A stretch of 33,822 nt of DNA, from the NCBI GenBank assembly GCA_016342595.1, contig JAEINY010000043.1, forward strand, positions 1 to 33,822, given 5' to 3'. Positions 14,573 to 23,236 of the stretch are shown here, in pieces. The notes below the pieces were generated by a model, which did not search any database, was not told where the DNA came from, and saw nothing but the letters and a program-made list of their open reading frames with translations. Both the position numbers and the translations under genes were made by a program. The stretch is from Marinilabiliaceae bacterium (GTDB taxonomy: Bacteria; Bacteroidota; Bacteroidia; Bacteroidales; Marinilabiliaceae). The first letter of the stretch is position 1. The number at the start of each line of letters is the position of its first letter.

Positions 14573-15817
14573 TTAATAAGCTGGGGAATCAATTAGTTTT
14601 GCTAGTCTCGCGGTTTGCATTTGATTTAATTCGTGGTTGTTTATACAGATGCCTTGGCTATTATCTTTGATAATGTCAATGAATTGGCTTTTATCTCCAA
14701 TCAAAGTATTAAAACTACCTTCATTATATAATTCTCCATAGATATGGTGACATTTAGAGAGAGAGATTTCCTTTATTATTATCTTTAGTAGTTTGCGATA
14801 GGATCCTAATGACCAATCACTATTGATGAAGTTTTGCCTAAAAGTTTCCAATTGTATACGGTTTGGGTATGGTTGAACTAGGTCAATAATTCCATTATCC
14901 CTATTGTACTCTTTGACAGTTTTATCTTTTCTGCGGCTATATCCGTTGCTCCACTTGCAAAAGCTCCGCAGAAATGCTGAATTATCTTCAATTGTAGTGC
15001 CATTTCCTTCTTTACAAAGTAAATAGTTAATGTGATGGTGATTCAAATTGTCATCAATGTTGTTGAAAATACCGGTTTTAGTGCTTCCTGGGGGGTAGGC
15101 AAGGAATTCGAATATTATATTCCAGTACCAGGTATCCCAATCGAAGCCGACGAAAACAATCTCCAAATCAATATCCTCAAGTTTACGTTTTATCGGAGAA
15201 GGATAATGGCATCTGGCTAGGGTGTTTATTATATTCGCAAGTGCTGCGTAACGTCGTGCTGATTGAAACTCCACGCTTTCTTTATTATCTACCTTATATA
15301 ATTCGTCGAAGACATTCCAAATGAAAGGAAGTCTGGAAGTTATTGTGTGATTATCCCAACTATTGCCACCTGGTTCTTTTTCAGTAAAAGGATTTGATTC
15401 ACTCTCGCTGAAAAAAGTATTTTTTTTGATAAAGATAGCAGGAGAGATAAGCTTCTCAAAAGCCTCTTCCAAAAAGTTTAATCGTGAAAAGTTGATATAT
15501 AGGGAGAATTTTTTTTTCGCTAAAATATCAAAGGCCTTTCTGGTTTGTGTCCAGTCAATCTGTGAATTACTATCGTAAAGTATAGAATGCAAGTCACTTT
15601 GAAAGTTAGATGGATCAATTCTGTTACCATCCACATCATATACCTTATAGAAATCTTCGCCTCTGGTTTTCCATAAATGCTTGACGCGTTCGCAGTCCTG
15701 CGATGATAGAAAATAGAATAGAAAATCTGGTCCTATACAGATGACTTTTTCATTTGCATCAATATCTTCTAATTGATTTAAAGACTGATCAATTTGTTGA
15801 GTGTTATTATTGCACAT
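14573..15817 (-). CDS. SIR2-like protein with diverged active site, putative effector
   Basis: A 414-aa protein. The order of strands fits a SIR2-like Rossmann domain: VICIGPDFLFYFL (25-37, in place of the usual GAGxS loop), FSLYINFSRLNFLEEAF (104-120, in place of the TNYDxLLE segment), LPFIWNVFDEL (163-173, in place of the KLHG segment with the catalytic His) and LEIVFVGFDWDTWYWNIIFE (218-237, the typical 'FVGYSxxDxxxR' strand). Key residues differ from active SIR2 (Ser for Asp, Asn for His), so NAD cleavage is uncertain. Residues 250-414 are unassigned. It sits between a membrane protein gene (20 bp upstream) and the STAND NTPase gene (11 bp downstream). A role as effector or partner of the NTPase is inferred from this context. 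The family call was made by eye and is tentative. Confidence 0.5.
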   Translation of the reverse strand: MCNNNTQQIDQSLNQLEDIDANEKVICIGPDFLFYFLSSQDCERVKHLWKTRGEDFYKVYDVDGNRIDPSNFQSDLHSILYDSNSQIDWTQTRKAFDILAKKKFSLYINFSRLNFLEEAFEKLISPAIFIKKNTFFSESESNPFTEKEPGGNSWDNHTITSRLPFIWNVFDELYKVDNKESVEFQSARRYAALANIINTLARCHYPSPIKRKLEDIDLEIVFVGFDWDTWYWNIIFEFLAYPPGSTKTGIFNNIDDNLNHHHINYLLCKEGNGTTIEDNSAFLRSFCKWSNGYSRRKDKTVKEYNRDNGIIDLVQPYPNRIQLETFRQNFINSDWSLGSYRKLLKIIIKEISLSKCHHIYGELYNEGSFNTLIGDKSQFIDIIKDNSQGICINNHELNQMQTARLAKLIDSPAY

Positions 15818-15837
15818 GTTTGTTCGTTTAGTGATGA

Positions 15838-16197
15838 TTAAGTTTGGAGAATATAGCGCACATGATGTTCTCTAAAGCAGTTTTTTCTTTGTGCCCGGGA
15901 ACAGTTGTTCGGGGAGCATTTCCATTCATCGCATTGGGGAAGTTTCTTTTGTTCCTCAGCTTTGTTCTTCAGTTCGGCGTAGCCTTTGAGTATTTTTGCT
16001 TTACGTCTTAAAAAAAGTGGTGGATTACTATTGAAAGTTATCATAGATTCATATTGGTTGAAGTTTACATATTTTCTGTTTTTTTCGTAGAATTCATGGC
16101 ATTTTCTTCCATTTTCGGTTCTTATACTGATAATAACATTGAATATAAATGCTAAGAATGCTGCTAATACAATCAGAAATAACTCTTTTTTTTCCAT
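15838..16197 (-). CDS. single-pass membrane protein with cysteine-rich tail
   Basis: A 119-aa protein of unknown function. Residues 6-24 (LFLIVLAAFLAFIFNVIIS) form one membrane segment, probably an uncleaved anchor. The rest is basic and contains five cysteines (33, 89, 94, 99, 107); the cluster CDEWKCSPNNCSRAQRKNC could bind a metal ion or form disulphides, depending on its side of the membrane. The positive-inside rule is ambiguous (KK before, R after the segment). It is the first gene of the operon with the SIR2-like protein and the STAND NTPase. A membrane-anchoring or membrane-effector role in that system is inference. Confidence 0.65.
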   Translation of the reverse strand: MEKKELFLIVLAAFLAFIFNVIISIRTENGRKCHEFYEKNRKYVNFNQYESMITFNSNPPLFLRRKAKILKGYAELKNKAEEQKKLPQCDEWKCSPNNCSRAQRKNCFREHHVRYILQT

Positions 16198-16702
16198 AAG
16201 TAAACTTTTTATAGGTATTAATAATAGTATTAGATTGTTTGGAATTTAGACCTTGAAGAAATTTTGAATAATTAAAGTTAGAAATTAGAAATATTAAAGT
16301 CAATGAGATAATTATAAAAATGTTATAAGTTCTGTTTTAAAAGAGTATGCTTGTTGTCTGTTATTATATTTTACTCCTCAATCGCTAGGTCACTAGCCAC
16401 TGTTGCTTAGACAATATTTTTTTTCAGATACTTTTTCTTATCGAGCTTGACGATCTGTCAAGGTGGAGAGTTAATATACAAGCCTTTCCAGAGTGGAGAT
16501 TTTTTGATATGACCTTTACAGGTTCTTTGCTTACCCATCAAAAAATGAGAGAGCTTGCCTTGTTACCATTATCGGTATTGACTATGTTTAAGGTAGTTCA
16601 ACCTCTATCTGCATATTTGGTATCTCAGGCCTCATGTGTCGATGCTAAATGTCAATCACCCGAACGGAATATTTTGTGTTCATCTGTCAAATGGGCAGAC
16701 AG
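16198..16702. other. gene-free stretch before the three-gene operon
   Basis: No convincing gene. The part 16198-16370 is very AT-rich and must carry the promoter of the minus-strand STAND operon, but no clear TAnnTTTG box was found. The part 16440-16700 has a plus-strand open frame (16509-16706) without a recognisable motif. A small inverted repeat CTGTC/GACAG lies near 16684-16702, just after the end of the 123-aa gene. Confidence 0.5.
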
Positions 16703-17074
16703 TTAATTGTTAATCATTACGATTTTCATTAAAGTATTGATTTCAGAAACCATTTCAGAGAAATTATCCCGTTCGAATCTTTTGTCCGGATTGTGATAAT
16801 ATATTTTACCTACCTGATTGCCCTTTTTGCCATTGTGTTGGTAACTTAATTCTTTGAGTTCAGGTATTAATAAGGAGCCACGATCCTGGTAATTTGCAAT
16901 CCATATTTCACAATATTTGGATTCGTAGATCCAAATTTCCACCCAGTAGCGGTATGGCCGGTAAAATACTTCGATGAATTGTTGGCTGCGGAATGTATTA
17001 ATCAAATATTTGTATGGGGATAATTTACTTTTAATTTTGCATATTAAGTCATTTGTGCCTACTGCTTCTGCCAC
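16703..17074 (-). CDS. unknown protein downstream of hsdR
   Basis: A 123-aa protein with many aromatic residues (YRPYRYWVEIWIYESKYCEI), which look like a beta-hairpin core, and a Lys/Asn-rich C-terminal helix. No family was recognised. The only available start is GTG at 17072-17074, because a stop precedes it in frame; this makes the start less certain, and a lost upstream part is possible. It follows hsdR by 58 bp in the same direction and is likely the last gene of the restriction operon. Confidence 0.5.
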   Translation of the reverse strand: MAEAVGTNDLICKIKSKLSPYKYLINTFRSQQFIEVFYRPYRYWVEIWIYESKYCEIWIANYQDRGSLLIPELKELSYQHNGKKGNQVGKIYYHNPDKRFERDNFSEMVSEINTLMKIVMINN

Positions 17075-17132
17075 ACGTCAGATTAAATCGTAGCTAGTTC
17101 ACTTAAAGTGTCATGGTTTAAACGTTTAATGC

Positions 17133-20111
17133 TTACAAATTTATCCCTCTCACTTTCCGATCATATAGCTCATTAAACCAAAGGCGTTTGAACATGGTAT
17201 TGGCACGATCGTCGGTGAGTTTGTTGTAGAGCTCTAATTTGGTGTTGATGAAATTCAGTAATTCACCATCTATCTCTTCATTGAACTTTTCCTGGATGTT
17301 GTCTTTGGAGTTATGGGGATTAAAGAAGCCCATTAATTCATCATTGGCATAAAGGGTATCTCTCATCTTGTAAAACTCAATTTTGTCTTCATCGGTGAGC
17401 TCCAGGCCAAAGGTGTCATTGAGTGCTTTGATGATGTTGGTTAGTAGATCGTATTCTTCGCCCGGTTTCTGTCCACCTCCTCCGGGAGTCAGGCCTTCGT
17501 CTTCACCATCTCCTTTTGATAGTTCAAGGTCTGCGGTGTATTTGTATTGAATCTTATAGCTGTCCAGTTCTACTTCGCCCAATACATCCAATGGCAATGT
17601 GGAGGTGATGTAGGGTAGCTTTTTGATCAATGCTGTCAGGAAGACATAGTATTTCTCTAATTCTACATCTACAAAGGTGATGATGGCCCGTAAGAAGCGA
17701 TATAATTTCACAAAGGATTTGGCATCACTCTTAAAAGCTGCTTGCTGATCGTCATCCAACTCTTCCTGATAACGTTTGCTAACGGCGTTTAAAATAGGTT
17801 GCAATTTTTCATAATCATCTTTTTTTCGGAAGAAAACTTTGGCAAAAGTCTCCACTTCATTTTGATAGAGTAGGTTATAACTCTCAATTTTGTTTTGCAC
17901 ATCGTACAAGGCGTTGGGATCGGTCTGATTCTCTTCATCCATGAAGTTTTTACCATAGAAATGCTGAAAATCATCGCGTACCTGTTCGGGATCATTCACA
18001 AAATCGAGTACCATGGTGGATCCTTTGCCTCGCGTGGTACGGTTCAGGCGACTCAGTGTTTGTACGGTGCTGGAACCTCCCAGTTTTTTGTCGACAAACA
18101 TAGTATGTAACAGTGGTTCATCAAAGCCGGTTTGAAACTTATTTGCGGCAATTAATAAGCGGTATTGGGGCAATTTTAGGGCATCGGGAATACCTATTTT
18201 ACCTTGCAGCTGATTCATTTTTGTTTCTGTGTATTCTTCATCAGCTTCTTCATCCTTTACTGTTCCTGAAAAGGCTACCAAAGCACCGTAGGGTAGCTTC
18301 ATTTCGCGCATGATGTCATCAAACTTCAGCTTGAATCGTACGGCATGCAGGCGTGAGCGGGTGACTAACATGGCTCGTGCCTTACCTTGTATCTCGTTTT
18401 GGGTTTGAGCCACAAAATGCTCAATCATGATGCGGGCCTTTTTTTCTATGGCATGGTCCTGCAGATCGACATACGATCCCAATAAACGGACGGTTTTTTT
18501 CTTTTCGTACTCTTTATCGGGTATTTCAGTGCGTTTAATGATTTTGTAATAACGTTGAAAAGAGGTGTAATTCTTTAACACATCCAGGATAAAGCCTTCC
18601 TTAATGGCTTGTTCCATGGAATAGACATCAAAGGCTCCCTTTTGTCCGTTTCTTAGTACACCAAATAACTCTACTGTTTTGGGTTTGGGTGTGGCTGTGA
18701 AGGCAAAGAAGGAGATGTTTTTCTGAACGCCCTGGCTGCGAATTTCGTCTTCAATGATGTCATCTAAATTTTTGTTCTGACTTTCCAACTGTTCGGCTAC
18801 TTCCAGCGATAATGATTTGCGCAGGTGACCGGCGGCATCGCCTGATTGTGAGCTGTGGGCCTCATCGATGATGACTGCGTATTTTTTATCGGGTAGCCGG
18901 GTGATGGTTTTAGAGATGACGGGAAACTTCTGAAGTGTAGTTACAATGATACGCTTCCCATCTAATATGGCTTGTTTTAGATCCTGACTGGTTTTGCGCT
19001 CATCAATGTATGCCACTACACCGGGCGTATCGTCCAACTGACGTATGTTCTCCTGAATCTGTTTATCCAGCACTCTTCGGTCGGTCACAACAATCACTGA
19101 GTCGAACAATGCTTTGTCATCGGTATAGCTTTGGTAAAAACCCGATAGGCGATAGGCTAACCAGGTGATGGTATTTGATTTTCCGGAACCGGCTGAGTGT
19201 TGTACCAAATATTTGCCACCAACTCCTTCTGATTTCACTTGGTTGAGAATGCGTTTAACAGCCCGGCGCTGGTGAAAGCGTGGGAATAGCAGTTTAGTGG
19301 AGGTTTTAACTTTTAGGGCTTTACTCTTTTCGTCGTAGTAGTTTTCCTTATCGGTTTGTATGTTGATGAAGTTTTGTACCAGGTCTAACAGTGAATCCTT
19401 GCACAAGACATCTTCCCATAGATACGCTGTGGCAAAACCATCTTTGTTCTCATTTTCTAAATTTTTGTTAAACGGTAAAAAGAAGGTGGACTTTCCTTTC
19501 AATTGGGTGTTCATGAATACCTTTTCGGTACCCACCGCGAAATGAACCAGGCAGCGCGCAAACTCCAAAAATGGCTCTCCTTTGGGATCGCGATCCTGCA
19601 TGTATTGTTTGATGGCATTGTGGTGGTTTTGGCCCGTCAAGGCATTTTTCAGTTCTATGGTAACTACCGGAATGCCATTGATGAATAACACGATGTCAAT
19701 TTCGTTGTTGTTCTTGTTGGAGTAACGTAATTGACGTACTACTGACAGGCGGTTTTGAGCGTACCACTGTTCGTGTTCCGGTGTTTTGTTATTTGCCGGC
19801 TGAAAATATACTAAGTCCAGGCCCTGTCCGCGGTCTTTTAGTTTGTGACGAAGCACATGAAGCGTTTTATTTTTGTTGAGGTTACGTGCTACATTCTGTA
19901 CAATACGATCATCTACTTCATTGCCATATTGTTCTTTTAGCTTGTTGTATTTTTCAAGCTGGGTGTCCTGGATGAAGCCAATTACTTCACTTGGTATCAG
20001 GCAAAGGTCCTTGTCGTATGCGGAAGGTGCAATTGACGAATAATGATCCTGGTTAACCAGGTAGTCTTCAATATGTGCTTCGAAATGAATTTCTTTGGTT
20101 CCAGTGGCCAT
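17133..20111 (-). CDS. hsdR: type I restriction enzyme subunit R (HsdR)
   Basis: A 992-aa motor and nuclease subunit. The N-terminal nuclease domain has the PD-(D/E)xK core: Asp139 in NEIDIVLF, and Glu153-x-Lys155 in VVTIELKN, followed by an IKQY motif near 167-170. The helicase motor has Walker A HSAGSGKSNT (305-314), the DEAH box (416-419 in VIIDEAHSSQSGD) and motif III FFAFTATPKP. Length and order match the family. With HsdM and HsdS it would translocate DNA and cut unmodified DNA at a distance. It is separated from hsdM/hsdS by six unrelated genes but keeps the same direction; 37 bp separate it from the 340-aa gene upstream. Confidence 0.96.
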   Translation of the reverse strand: MATGTKEIHFEAHIEDYLVNQDHYSSIAPSAYDKDLCLIPSEVIGFIQDTQLEKYNKLKEQYGNEVDDRIVQNVARNLNKNKTLHVLRHKLKDRGQGLDLVYFQPANNKTPEHEQWYAQNRLSVVRQLRYSNKNNNEIDIVLFINGIPVVTIELKNALTGQNHHNAIKQYMQDRDPKGEPFLEFARCLVHFAVGTEKVFMNTQLKGKSTFFLPFNKNLENENKDGFATAYLWEDVLCKDSLLDLVQNFINIQTDKENYYDEKSKALKVKTSTKLLFPRFHQRRAVKRILNQVKSEGVGGKYLVQHSAGSGKSNTITWLAYRLSGFYQSYTDDKALFDSVIVVTDRRVLDKQIQENIRQLDDTPGVVAYIDERKTSQDLKQAILDGKRIIVTTLQKFPVISKTITRLPDKKYAVIIDEAHSSQSGDAAGHLRKSLSLEVAEQLESQNKNLDDIIEDEIRSQGVQKNISFFAFTATPKPKTVELFGVLRNGQKGAFDVYSMEQAIKEGFILDVLKNYTSFQRYYKIIKRTEIPDKEYEKKKTVRLLGSYVDLQDHAIEKKARIMIEHFVAQTQNEIQGKARAMLVTRSRLHAVRFKLKFDDIMREMKLPYGALVAFSGTVKDEEADEEYTETKMNQLQGKIGIPDALKLPQYRLLIAANKFQTGFDEPLLHTMFVDKKLGGSSTVQTLSRLNRTTRGKGSTMVLDFVNDPEQVRDDFQHFYGKNFMDEENQTDPNALYDVQNKIESYNLLYQNEVETFAKVFFRKKDDYEKLQPILNAVSKRYQEELDDDQQAAFKSDAKSFVKLYRFLRAIITFVDVELEKYYVFLTALIKKLPYITSTLPLDVLGEVELDSYKIQYKYTADLELSKGDGEDEGLTPGGGGQKPGEEYDLLTNIIKALNDTFGLELTDEDKIEFYKMRDTLYANDELMGFFNPHNSKDNIQEKFNEEIDGELLNFINTKLELYNKLTDDRANTMFKRLWFNELYDRKVRGINL

Positions 20112-20148
20112 GTGCGAGACTCGTTAAATTGTAAGAGGTATGTATAGT

Positions 20149-21171
20149 TTAGTTTAATAAACTGTTTTCAAAATTAACAGGATAATATTTAAAGACATCT
20201 AACTTGTCAGATTTTCTCATTTTTTTTAGGTACGACTTTAAGCCATTAATCTTTGCAGGTATTGTTTTCATATTAAAACGCTGGAAGTTAAAAGCAATGA
20301 CAACTTCGGAGTCTTCTACTTTACGATTGCCATTATTAAAAAGATTGAATCCTATACCGGATTTTATGGTGAAATAGTTTGTGTAGATGTGTCGATCATG
20401 AATGGTAGGTTGATCACCTGAATTGAAGTACTTATCAAACCCAATAACAGAGAATTTAATTTTCATGTCTTTGTATCTTGCAAATGTTCTGTTGAGTAAT
20501 TGGTGAACTTCAACAGCTCTTTGATTCATGGATAGAGCTTTTTTCTGAGACAATAACTCTTCTGAAAGGATGGAAATGTATAAAATACCTTGATAACTAT
20601 TGGGTATCAATTCCTCAATAAGGGGCAGAAGGTTTTGTTTCAATTGACTGTGCGATTTATCCGATATAACAATGCTGTTGTTAGGAAACTGACTTATAAA
20701 ATTTAAGTCCTTCCAACTATTAAAAATATCATTATCACTACAATCGGTTGGTAAGGCGATGGTTTTCTCAATCGACTTTAAACCCTCAAACTTGCTCCAT
20801 TTATCTTGAATTTGTTGAGTAGACAGAAACTGAAATCCGTATTGATCTTCAAAATATTGTGTACTTGTATTATCATATTCCATCAAGAACATTTTAAAAC
20901 CACCATTTTGCAAACACGACTCCAGGCACTCTTTATCATTTAACTGGGGAAGATAAACAATGTCAGCCACCTTCGTTTCCTGAATAATGTCATTGAAAAA
21001 TAATGAAGCCTCTTCACTTTCTAATATTTCTTCAAGAGATTCAAAATTTGTGATTATCGTATAGAGGTTAGGATGTTTTAAAAACTCATTTTCAAAGTTT
21101 AAAAAAGGAGCTTCGTTTTTAGAAACAGCCCAATAATTGAGGACAAAGTTTTTATCGATATATACCTCCAT
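20149..21171 (-). CDS. unknown protein with HDRxIxTNYF motif, partner of the AAA ATPase
   Basis: A 340-aa protein of unknown function. It begins 3 bp after the ATPase gene, so the two are almost certainly translated together. The C-terminal half holds SIVISD (166-171), HDRHIYTNYF (258-267) and GIGFNLFNNGNRK (272-284). The protein at 32953-33717 has the same elements in the same order and spacing (ILIID, HDRTIWTNYF, GDSINHFNSAGEK), so the two share a domain. A strand-Asp followed by a conserved His-Asp-Arg looks like an alpha/beta fold with a catalytic or ligand-binding site; a PLD-like phosphodiesterase is one possibility, not established. The N-terminus (MEVYIDKNFVLNYW) may be a separate small domain. 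Confidence 0.65.
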   Translation of the reverse strand: MEVYIDKNFVLNYWAVSKNEAPFLNFENEFLKHPNLYTIITNFESLEEILESEEASLFFNDIIQETKVADIVYLPQLNDKECLESCLQNGGFKMFLMEYDNTSTQYFEDQYGFQFLSTQQIQDKWSKFEGLKSIEKTIALPTDCSDNDIFNSWKDLNFISQFPNNSIVISDKSHSQLKQNLLPLIEELIPNSYQGILYISILSEELLSQKKALSMNQRAVEVHQLLNRTFARYKDMKIKFSVIGFDKYFNSGDQPTIHDRHIYTNYFTIKSGIGFNLFNNGNRKVEDSEVVIAFNFQRFNMKTIPAKINGLKSYLKKMRKSDKLDVFKYYPVNFENSLLN

Positions 21172-21174
21172 GGC

Positions 21175-23223
21175 CTAATTCTTTTGAGCCTGTTTGTTAC
21201 GCATCAACTCTACTTTCCAATTGGTTGCTTCATCAAAGAAGCCCGGGCCAAATTCACCTTCCAGACTACCATCGGAATTGATATTAAACTGTTCAACTAC
21301 ATTTTTTCCGGATGGGAGTTTTTCCGGATGGTATAAATAGTTGATTGATATTTGATGCATTAATTGGTCTTCGTAAGCAGTCAAGCATTGCAACCTTCTA
21401 ATTAGGTATTCGGAATGTGTTTCGATAATTAATTTTACGGATAAGTTACGACTGGCAGCCACAAACATATCCGCCAATTTGCTCTGAAAAGCGGGATGAA
21501 GGTTCACTTCAGGCTCCTCCATCATTATTCTGGCATCCCGGTCGGCACTCACAATCCGAAGCATCTGGAATAACAGTTGATTTATGCCCTTCCCATAATC
21601 ATTTAATGACTGTTCTTTATCTCCTGATTTCAGGAAGTATGCTACTCCGATTAGTTCGTCATTGACTTTAATTGGTTTAATAGTCAAGCTTTCAGCAATT
21701 CCAAATTCTTTTACCCACTTATTCACAAAGTTGATACCTCTCTTTACAGCCTTTTTGTATCCGTTTAAGTATTTTAAACCAAAGTCCAGAAAAGGAGAAT
21801 CGACTACATTCTTATCTGATATTAAGTAGTGTCGTTTAACGGTATTGTTTTGCAAGGAAAACACGAACGAGCCTGATAGAAGATATAAGTGTCTACTGAA
21901 CATTCTTGGTAAGCGCGTAAGCTGGTTGACAAGAAATGACGCATGTTCCCTATCTTGTTTTATTCTTTCAGTATTTACCCTACCTCTTTTACCATTTTTA
22001 TCCAATGAATAGCCTAAATCTATCAGGTTAAACTCAGTAAGAATTTTAAGTATTGGTGATGATTTAGGAAAATCAGAATCATCAAAAGGATGACCAATAA
22101 AATATCCATAGCCTCTTTTTTCCTCGAAAAATGATTCGAAGGAACGGGGTTCTGTTTCTCCATTAGGTGGAAAATGATGAAAGCTTTCCGGTAGCTGCTT
22201 ACTTACAAAAGTGAAATAATCCTGTTCAAAATCTATATGGGCATTTATGAATTCGTCTTTTGTAGTAATATTTACTTGAAATAGAGCTTTCTTAATATTG
22301 TACCATTCATGAGATTCATCTACTGAAAGCAAGTCTTGTTCCCCCATTACCATATCAACTAATGGCGAATCGATCAGAATGTTATGGTGATCAATGAAAC
22401 ATGAATCCGGCAGGTTTATTGTATTCTCTTTTGGGGTATATAAACGATTGTTAGTTGTATTGACAATTGAACATGCATGGGCTACAAAGGTGCCTAATTC
22501 TGGATATTTTTCAATTCTGTCATTTAGTTCCTCTTCCGGATCGAACTGGTTAAAGGCGTAACCTTTATCTTGGAATGTTTTTTTTAGAAGTTCCTCATCA
22601 TGTGTTAAAGCTTCATTATCCCTGATTTTTTGATCAATGATAATCAGTTGATCGTCATAGTTAATTTTGTTTTTAAATAATATCAGGTTTTCCCTAAAAG
22701 CTTTTAATGACGTTTTTTCATGCTTAGGATCCAATCGCCATCCATATATTTCGTCACTATCATTTTCGTTAACATTATTACTCTCCGTATACTTATCAAA
22801 TGCAGCTACCAGTTCACCATTCCTATAAAACTGAAGTTTACGCGTGGCTGCCACCATGCCATTGGCCGCCGGTGCAAATTCCATAACGGCGGTTATCTTT
22901 CCAAATAACTCATCTTTAAAATTGAATGAAAATTTGAAACGATTGCTTTCACTATCAAAATTGAGATTTTGATAGTAGTCACCAGTGATCTCCAGATATT
23001 CTTTAGGGAACCGGATACGATCTAAATCTGCAAAACCACCATCAATTCTTTTGATCCCTGAAGCCAGTAAAATCAATACTTTTTGAAGTGTACTTTTCCC
23101 ACTACCGTTAGGACCGGTAAAAAGCGTTAATGGTTTTAAGCTAAATTGTTGATGGTTTTTGAAAATACGAAAGTTTTCAAAACCAATTGCCGAAATATTA
23201 CTGTAAAGATGAAGGATTTGCAT
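21175..23223 (-). CDS. AAA/ABC-type ATPase, DUF3696-like
   Basis: A 682-aa ATPase of the SMC/OLD-like AAA_15/AAA_21 group. Walker A is GPNGSGKST (37-45), early in the protein. The signature-like segment is LNDYGKGINQLLFQ, Walker B with catalytic Glu is RIMMEEPEVNLHP, and the switch His is in LIIETHSEYLIRR. The C-terminus (SINYLYHPEK, then FNINSDGSLEGEFGPGFFDE) matches the DUF3696 tail. Such ATPases occur in many two-gene defence systems, with an effector in the next gene; here the next gene is the 340-aa HDR-motif protein. It starts 13 bp after the DUF4268 gene. The large middle part (about 100-500) is unassigned. Confidence 0.82.
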   Translation of the reverse strand: MQILHLYSNISAIGFENFRIFKNHQQFSLKPLTLFTGPNGSGKSTLQKVLILLASGIKRIDGGFADLDRIRFPKEYLEITGDYYQNLNFDSESNRFKFSFNFKDELFGKITAVMEFAPAANGMVAATRKLQFYRNGELVAAFDKYTESNNVNENDSDEIYGWRLDPKHEKTSLKAFRENLILFKNKINYDDQLIIIDQKIRDNEALTHDEELLKKTFQDKGYAFNQFDPEEELNDRIEKYPELGTFVAHACSIVNTTNNRLYTPKENTINLPDSCFIDHHNILIDSPLVDMVMGEQDLLSVDESHEWYNIKKALFQVNITTKDEFINAHIDFEQDYFTFVSKQLPESFHHFPPNGETEPRSFESFFEEKRGYGYFIGHPFDDSDFPKSSPILKILTEFNLIDLGYSLDKNGKRGRVNTERIKQDREHASFLVNQLTRLPRMFSRHLYLLSGSFVFSLQNNTVKRHYLISDKNVVDSPFLDFGLKYLNGYKKAVKRGINFVNKWVKEFGIAESLTIKPIKVNDELIGVAYFLKSGDKEQSLNDYGKGINQLLFQMLRIVSADRDARIMMEEPEVNLHPAFQSKLADMFVAASRNLSVKLIIETHSEYLIRRLQCLTAYEDQLMHQISINYLYHPEKLPSGKNVVEQFNINSDGSLEGEFGPGFFDEATNWKVELMRNKQAQKN

Positions 23224-23236
23224 GTTAAGGCTTAAT

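Noticed and set aside
14573..15817. TIR domain in the 414-aa protein
   Set aside because: The order of conserved strands and the FVGFDWDTWYWN segment fit a SIR2-like fold better, and no TIR catalytic Glu motif was seen.
16509..16706. 65-aa plus-strand open frame in the gap before the STAND operon
   Set aside because: No motif or neighbour supports it; it opposes the flanking genes and ends in an inverted repeat.
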